DNA from: an uncultured Bacteroides sp.
GTDB lineage: Bacteria; Bacteroidota; Bacteroidia; Bacteroidales; Bacteroidaceae
Direction: 5' to 3'
Length of the DNA stretch: 64,000 nucleotides
Assembly: GCA_900542985.1 (NCBI GenBank)
Contig: UQPQ01000010.1
Location: forward strand, 1 to 64,000
Below are positions 61,057 through 64,000 of the stretch, one piece after another. The first letter of the stretch is position 1. Every line of letters begins with the position of its first letter. The notes under the pieces were generated by a model, which saw only the letters and a list, made by a program, of their open reading frames with translations, did not search any database and was not told the origin of the DNA. The position numbers were made by a program, and so were the translations under genes.

Positions 61057-61082
61057 TTCATCAAAACATATTCGAGAAATAC

Positions 61083-61134
61083 AAAAAAGCAGAAAGCCAA
61101 CTAATCAAAAGATTAGTTGGCTTTCTGCTTTTTT
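61083..61134. terminator. Two-way terminator between typA and the sulfatase-fold gene
   Basis: A perfect 24-bp stem around an AAAA loop with A and T tracts on both sides. It serves both convergent genes. Confidence 0.95.
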
Positions 61135-61143
61135 AAACTATAT

Positions 61144-63108
61144 TTATTCTTTGTATACCAAACCATTCGTATTCATCCGTTGCATATATTGCTGAATAAT
61201 GGATTTCAACTGCTTTTCCATAGATTGAAGTATTTCTTGTGGCATACTATTTTTTACATCCTCCTTCAGCAGAGAGTCTGTACGATACAGATAGGCTTTT
61301 GTAACCTGTTCACCATCGAATTGAATCAGATAATCTCCCTTTACAAACTGATAGATATTGGTTCCCAGCAGATTGTTGACAGCAAACTTATCCTCGGCAG
61401 GGGTACAGATTGCATCCTGGCCAAAGCATATATACGGTCTGTCGTATCCCAATATTCCCAATACAGTAGGCATAATGTCTATTTGCTCTACAATCTTATC
61501 TTCCATACCACAAAGTTCGGGCATTCCGGGTGCATAAAATAAGATTGGTACACTATACATTCCCAGATCGGTCAGGTACTCGGGATAGGTTCCCAGACTG
61601 GTATGGTCTGCCGTAATCACAAACAACGTATTTTTAAACCAAGGCTGACGGGATGCCTTTTCAAAGAAAAGCCGTAAAGCATTGTCTGTATAACCTATAC
61701 AACGCTGAAGTGGAGTTGGTCCTTCCGGAAACTTGCCCTCATAGCGCGCCGGTACGGCAAACGGATGGTGCGAGCTTGCTGTAAAAACAGAGGTTACAAA
61801 AGGCTCTTTAAATTCGGTCATTTTATCACAATAATATTGCAAAAACTCTTCATCCCAAATAGCCCATGTTCCATCAAAATCCTTATCACCATTATAACGT
61901 GGATCTTCATTATATTCTGTACGGCCAAAATAATCCTGAAAACCGGTAGAACGCGCAAATGCCTGGAACCCCATCGAACCATTCATGGCACCATGGAAGA
62001 ATGCAGAATAGTATCCTTTATGTTTGGTCAGCTCGCCTGCAACTCCCGAGACATCATTCAATGAGGCAGGAGTAAGGAAAAAAGGCTCTACAAAGCTGGG
62101 AATGGACGACAGAACCGAAGGCATACCTTCAATGCTCTTACGACCATTGGCATATGTATGGGTAAAAGTCAGACTCTTGGTCAGCAGTGAATCAATAAAA
62201 GGTGTATATCCTTTATATTTTCCGCCTTCAAGTCCGGGATTCAAGCTACCGACAAATTCTTTGGTAAAGCTTTCCCAAATAATTACCACGACATTCATCG
62301 GCTTGAACTGTACCGAATCCCCTGGTACATGCACAGGCGAATACAAAGCTGTTGCTTCTTGTTCGGAAAGATAGTCGGGAATTACAAATGCTCTCTTTCC
62401 CAATGTACGGAACACAGAGAACGGCGTATTCAGTACGATACCGGCATCCAACGGACGGTTTACATACTGATTGGCATTACTAATGGTTATCGGACGAGTA
62501 GCAGTAGTCATTCCACCTCTCATACCAAATACAGTAAAAGGTATAGCTACCAGCAATGCAGCTAATTGTACAACATAATATTGCCATTTGCTATATACAG
62601 GAATGTTCTGAGGAGCACGATACAGTTTATACAGGCTGTAAAAAAGAAGAACAGCTAACAAAACCAGATACCAGTGTGAAAGAAACTCAGTGGCAAATAT
62701 AGAGGTCAGATTGCCTCCTCCCTCATTGCCGAATTCCTGAAATACACTCATTGTGGTACGCCGGCCGGCGAAACGGAAGTATACGCAGTCGATGAGATTT
62801 ATGGCTAAAAAAAGACCGTTGACTGTTACATATATTCCACGTACGATACGATAAAATGATTTTGTTTCTTTCCAGTGTAAAGGCAGCAGAAAAAGAAGAA
62901 TAAACAAGGCATTGGTATATAAAATAGCCGAAGTATCGAATATCAAACCGGCTCCAAACAAACTCAAGGCATAGCCCCAGTCTAAATGACCGGCGAACAA
63001 GCGAAAATTCTCAAGCAAAAAAGCAAGACGGCATAAAGAATAGCATATATACACCAAAAAAAGGTTCCAAACTAAAGAAAAAACATTGGAAAACAGAATC
63101 TTTTTCAT
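61144..63108 (-). CDS. LTA-synthase-like sulfatase-fold membrane enzyme
   Basis: 654 aa. Five N-terminal membrane helices (within about 1-195) anchor an extracytoplasmic alkaline-phosphatase/sulfatase domain. It has the metal ligand Glu279 in IIWESF, a nucleophile loop GRKSIEG (Ser325, where LtaS has Thr), TASSHHPF and VITADHTS. LtaS polymerises glycerol phosphate in Gram-positives. Gram-negative members may transfer phosphoglycerol or phosphoethanolamine to glycans or lipids (OpgB, EptA types), which is more likely here. It is terminated by a two-way hairpin shared with typA. Confidence 0.88.
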   Translation of the reverse strand: MKKILFSNVFSLVWNLFLVYICYSLCRLAFLLENFRLFAGHLDWGYALSLFGAGLIFDTSAILYTNALFILLFLLPLHWKETKSFYRIVRGIYVTVNGLFLAINLIDCVYFRFAGRRTTMSVFQEFGNEGGGNLTSIFATEFLSHWYLVLLAVLLFYSLYKLYRAPQNIPVYSKWQYYVVQLAALLVAIPFTVFGMRGGMTTATRPITISNANQYVNRPLDAGIVLNTPFSVFRTLGKRAFVIPDYLSEQEATALYSPVHVPGDSVQFKPMNVVVIIWESFTKEFVGSLNPGLEGGKYKGYTPFIDSLLTKSLTFTHTYANGRKSIEGMPSVLSSIPSFVEPFFLTPASLNDVSGVAGELTKHKGYYSAFFHGAMNGSMGFQAFARSTGFQDYFGRTEYNEDPRYNGDKDFDGTWAIWDEEFLQYYCDKMTEFKEPFVTSVFTASSHHPFAVPARYEGKFPEGPTPLQRCIGYTDNALRLFFEKASRQPWFKNTLFVITADHTSLGTYPEYLTDLGMYSVPILFYAPGMPELCGMEDKIVEQIDIMPTVLGILGYDRPYICFGQDAICTPAEDKFAVNNLLGTNIYQFVKGDYLIQFDGEQVTKAYLYRTDSLLKEDVKNSMPQEILQSMEKQLKSIIQQYMQRMNTNGLVYKE

Positions 63109-63131
63109 GATTGATACTTTGTTGTGAGTGG

Positions 63132-63139
63132 CAAAGTTA
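63132..63139 (-). promoter_or_regulatory. -7 box for the LTA-synthase-like gene
   Basis: TAACTTTG on the minus strand, 24 nt before the ATG at 63108. Confidence 0.45.
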
Positions 63140-63183
63140 GCTATAATTTTCCAAAAGAAGCTAAGCTCTTATTTTAAATTAGC

Positions 63184-63191
63184 TATCTTTG
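63184..63191 (+). promoter_or_regulatory. -7 box for the right-edge metallophosphoesterase
   Basis: TATCTTTG, 27 nt before the ATG at 63218. The divergent -7 box is 45 nt away. Confidence 0.5.
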
Positions 63192-63217
63192 TATCATACC
63201 CCCAAATCAATTATAAG

Positions 63218-64000
63218 ATGAAAAAGAAAACGCTCATTAAACTAAGCATTACATTTATTATTTTATTAGGACTTGGATTTTGGATAAATTCGCGCTGGAG
63301 TGCTTGGTTTCATAATGAAGAAGAGGCACCTTATTCTCCCCTTAATCAACCGGGAAGAGTATTACTCACATTCGGTGATAATAACGAACTTTCACGCAAC
63401 ATCAGCTGGCAATACGACTCAATCGTTGTTCCTTCACACGTTGATTTGGTGGATACACTCTGTAAAGACACCATTCGTATTCCGGCACAGGGAGAAATCT
63501 TCCGTTCCCGAAGCGGGCAAGCTGCATATTATGTAGCAAAACTTCGTTCTTTACAGCCGGACCGCTATTATACTTATCGCGTTTGCAATAAAGGCAATGT
63601 ATCTCCGTGGTATCATTTCCGTACCCACAACGCTTCTACCCGCAACGACTATTCTTTTCTGTATGTAGGGGATGTGCAGGATAGTATCAACGGAAAAGCT
63701 AATACTTTTTTCAAAGAAGCTTTCCAACAACACTCGGATACTGAATTCCTTGTATTTGGAGGAGACTTAACCGAACGCCCTACCGAACAGCGCTGGGAAG
63801 AAACATATCGTGGACTAGACTCTATCGGACAATGTTACCCAGTGCTTACTGTCACAGGGAATCATGATTACCTGAAATACGTCATTCGTAAACTAGAGCG
63901 CCGCTTCTCACTGGTTTTTTCTTATTTTCTTGATTCTATGATAGGAGAAAATCAGGTTTATACATTAAAATACAATGATATGCAATTATTCTGTCTCGAC
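63218..64000 (+). CDS. Membrane-anchored metallophosphoesterase with fibronectin-like N-domain (3' end beyond window)
   Basis: The first 261 residues are visible; no stop is reached. One N-terminal membrane helix (8-23) is followed by a beta-domain (about 45-138, SPLNQPGRVLLTFGDNNELSRNISWQY to WYHFRTHN), like the fibronectin-type domain of purple acid phosphatases. The phosphoesterase domain begins with GDVQD (151-155, where the family has GDxH or GDxQ), GGDLTER (181-187) and GNHDY (214-218). It may act outside the inner membrane on phosphoesters. The ATG at 63218 fits the -7 box at 63184. It is divergent from the LTA-synthase-like gene. Confidence 0.85.
   Translation, partial: MKKKTLIKLSITFIILLGLGFWINSRWSAWFHNEEEAPYSPLNQPGRVLLTFGDNNELSRNISWQYDSIVVPSHVDLVDTLCKDTIRIPAQGEIFRSRSGQAAYYVAKLRSLQPDRYYTYRVCNKGNVSPWYHFRTHNASTRNDYSFLYVGDVQDSINGKANTFFKEAFQQHSDTEFLVFGGDLTERPTEQRWEETYRGLDSIGQCYPVLTVTGNHDYLKYVIRKLERRFSLVFSYFLDSMIGENQVYTLKYNDMQLFCLD

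Overview
The window reads as chromosome of a Bacteroidales bacterium, most likely Bacteroides or Phocaeicola. The evidence is a SusC/RagA-type TonB-linked outer-membrane protein, Bacteroidetes-type promoters (-7 TAnnTTTG, in a few cases with a -33 TTG 19-20 nt upstream), the long-form IspG, a TGS-containing uridine-kinase-like protein, paired OmpH/Skp genes and many Bacteroidetes-style lipoproteins. Almost everything is core housekeeping or envelope biogenesis. I saw no prophage, insertion sequence, CRISPR array, conjugative element or defence island.

Layout. 1-2.2 kb: a SusC-like gene (minus) that stops about 300 residues short of normal length. 2.2-2.75 kb: AT-rich gap with a 22-bp-period array of small palindromes. 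2.75-9.5 kb (minus): gcvH-purE-ispG, rpoN with a PAP2-like membrane gene, and a TGS/uridine kinase. 9.6-14.3 kb: Na/Pi cotransporter (plus), then a C-terminal processing protease and a PfkB sugar/nucleoside kinase (minus). 14.3-17.5 kb: two identical tRNA-Asn genes, corA, a small membrane protein, a secreted metallophosphoesterase, tRNA-Leu and tRNA-Gly. 17.5-22.2 kb (minus): argH, an SRPBCC protein, pyrE, comF-like, recX, prmC; ribD diverges from prmC.

23.6-30.7 kb (plus) is an envelope block: lipoprotein, uppS, bamA, two skp/ompH genes, murI. It joins undecaprenyl phosphate supply, beta-barrel insertion, periplasmic chaperoning and D-glutamate supply. 30.8-33 kb is ahpCF behind a promoter with three palindromes, two of them PerR/Fur-like. 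33.1-37.4 kb (minus) is aroQ-pyk-O-methyltransferase-rbfA plus a LolC/E-type permease; xerD diverges from aroQ. 38.5-42.9 kb: a probably highly expressed TPR lipoprotein, a thioredoxin-fold lipoprotein without its CXXC, and YifB.

metG is followed by a surface-polysaccharide cluster (45.4-53.5 kb): a Wzx-type flippase and six glycosyltransferase or glycosyltransferase-like genes, interrupted by one opposite-strand Cys-rich Spy-like gene. No polymerase or ligase is visible, which fits LPS/lipooligosaccharide or capsule side-chain assembly. 53.6-64 kb: a YfhO-family membrane protein, mtnN-luxS (SAH detoxification/AI-2), rpsO, an unknown membrane protein, typA, an LTA-synthase-like sulfatase-fold enzyme, and a membrane-anchored metallophosphoesterase that runs off the right edge.

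The least explained material is non-coding: several families of intergenic inverted repeats, two of them present twice in the window. I found no clearly new multi-gene system. The best leads are the PerR-like ahpC control region, the redox-dead thioredoxin-fold lipoprotein, the Tyr-rich BamA insertion, the 22-bp palindrome array and the repeat families.
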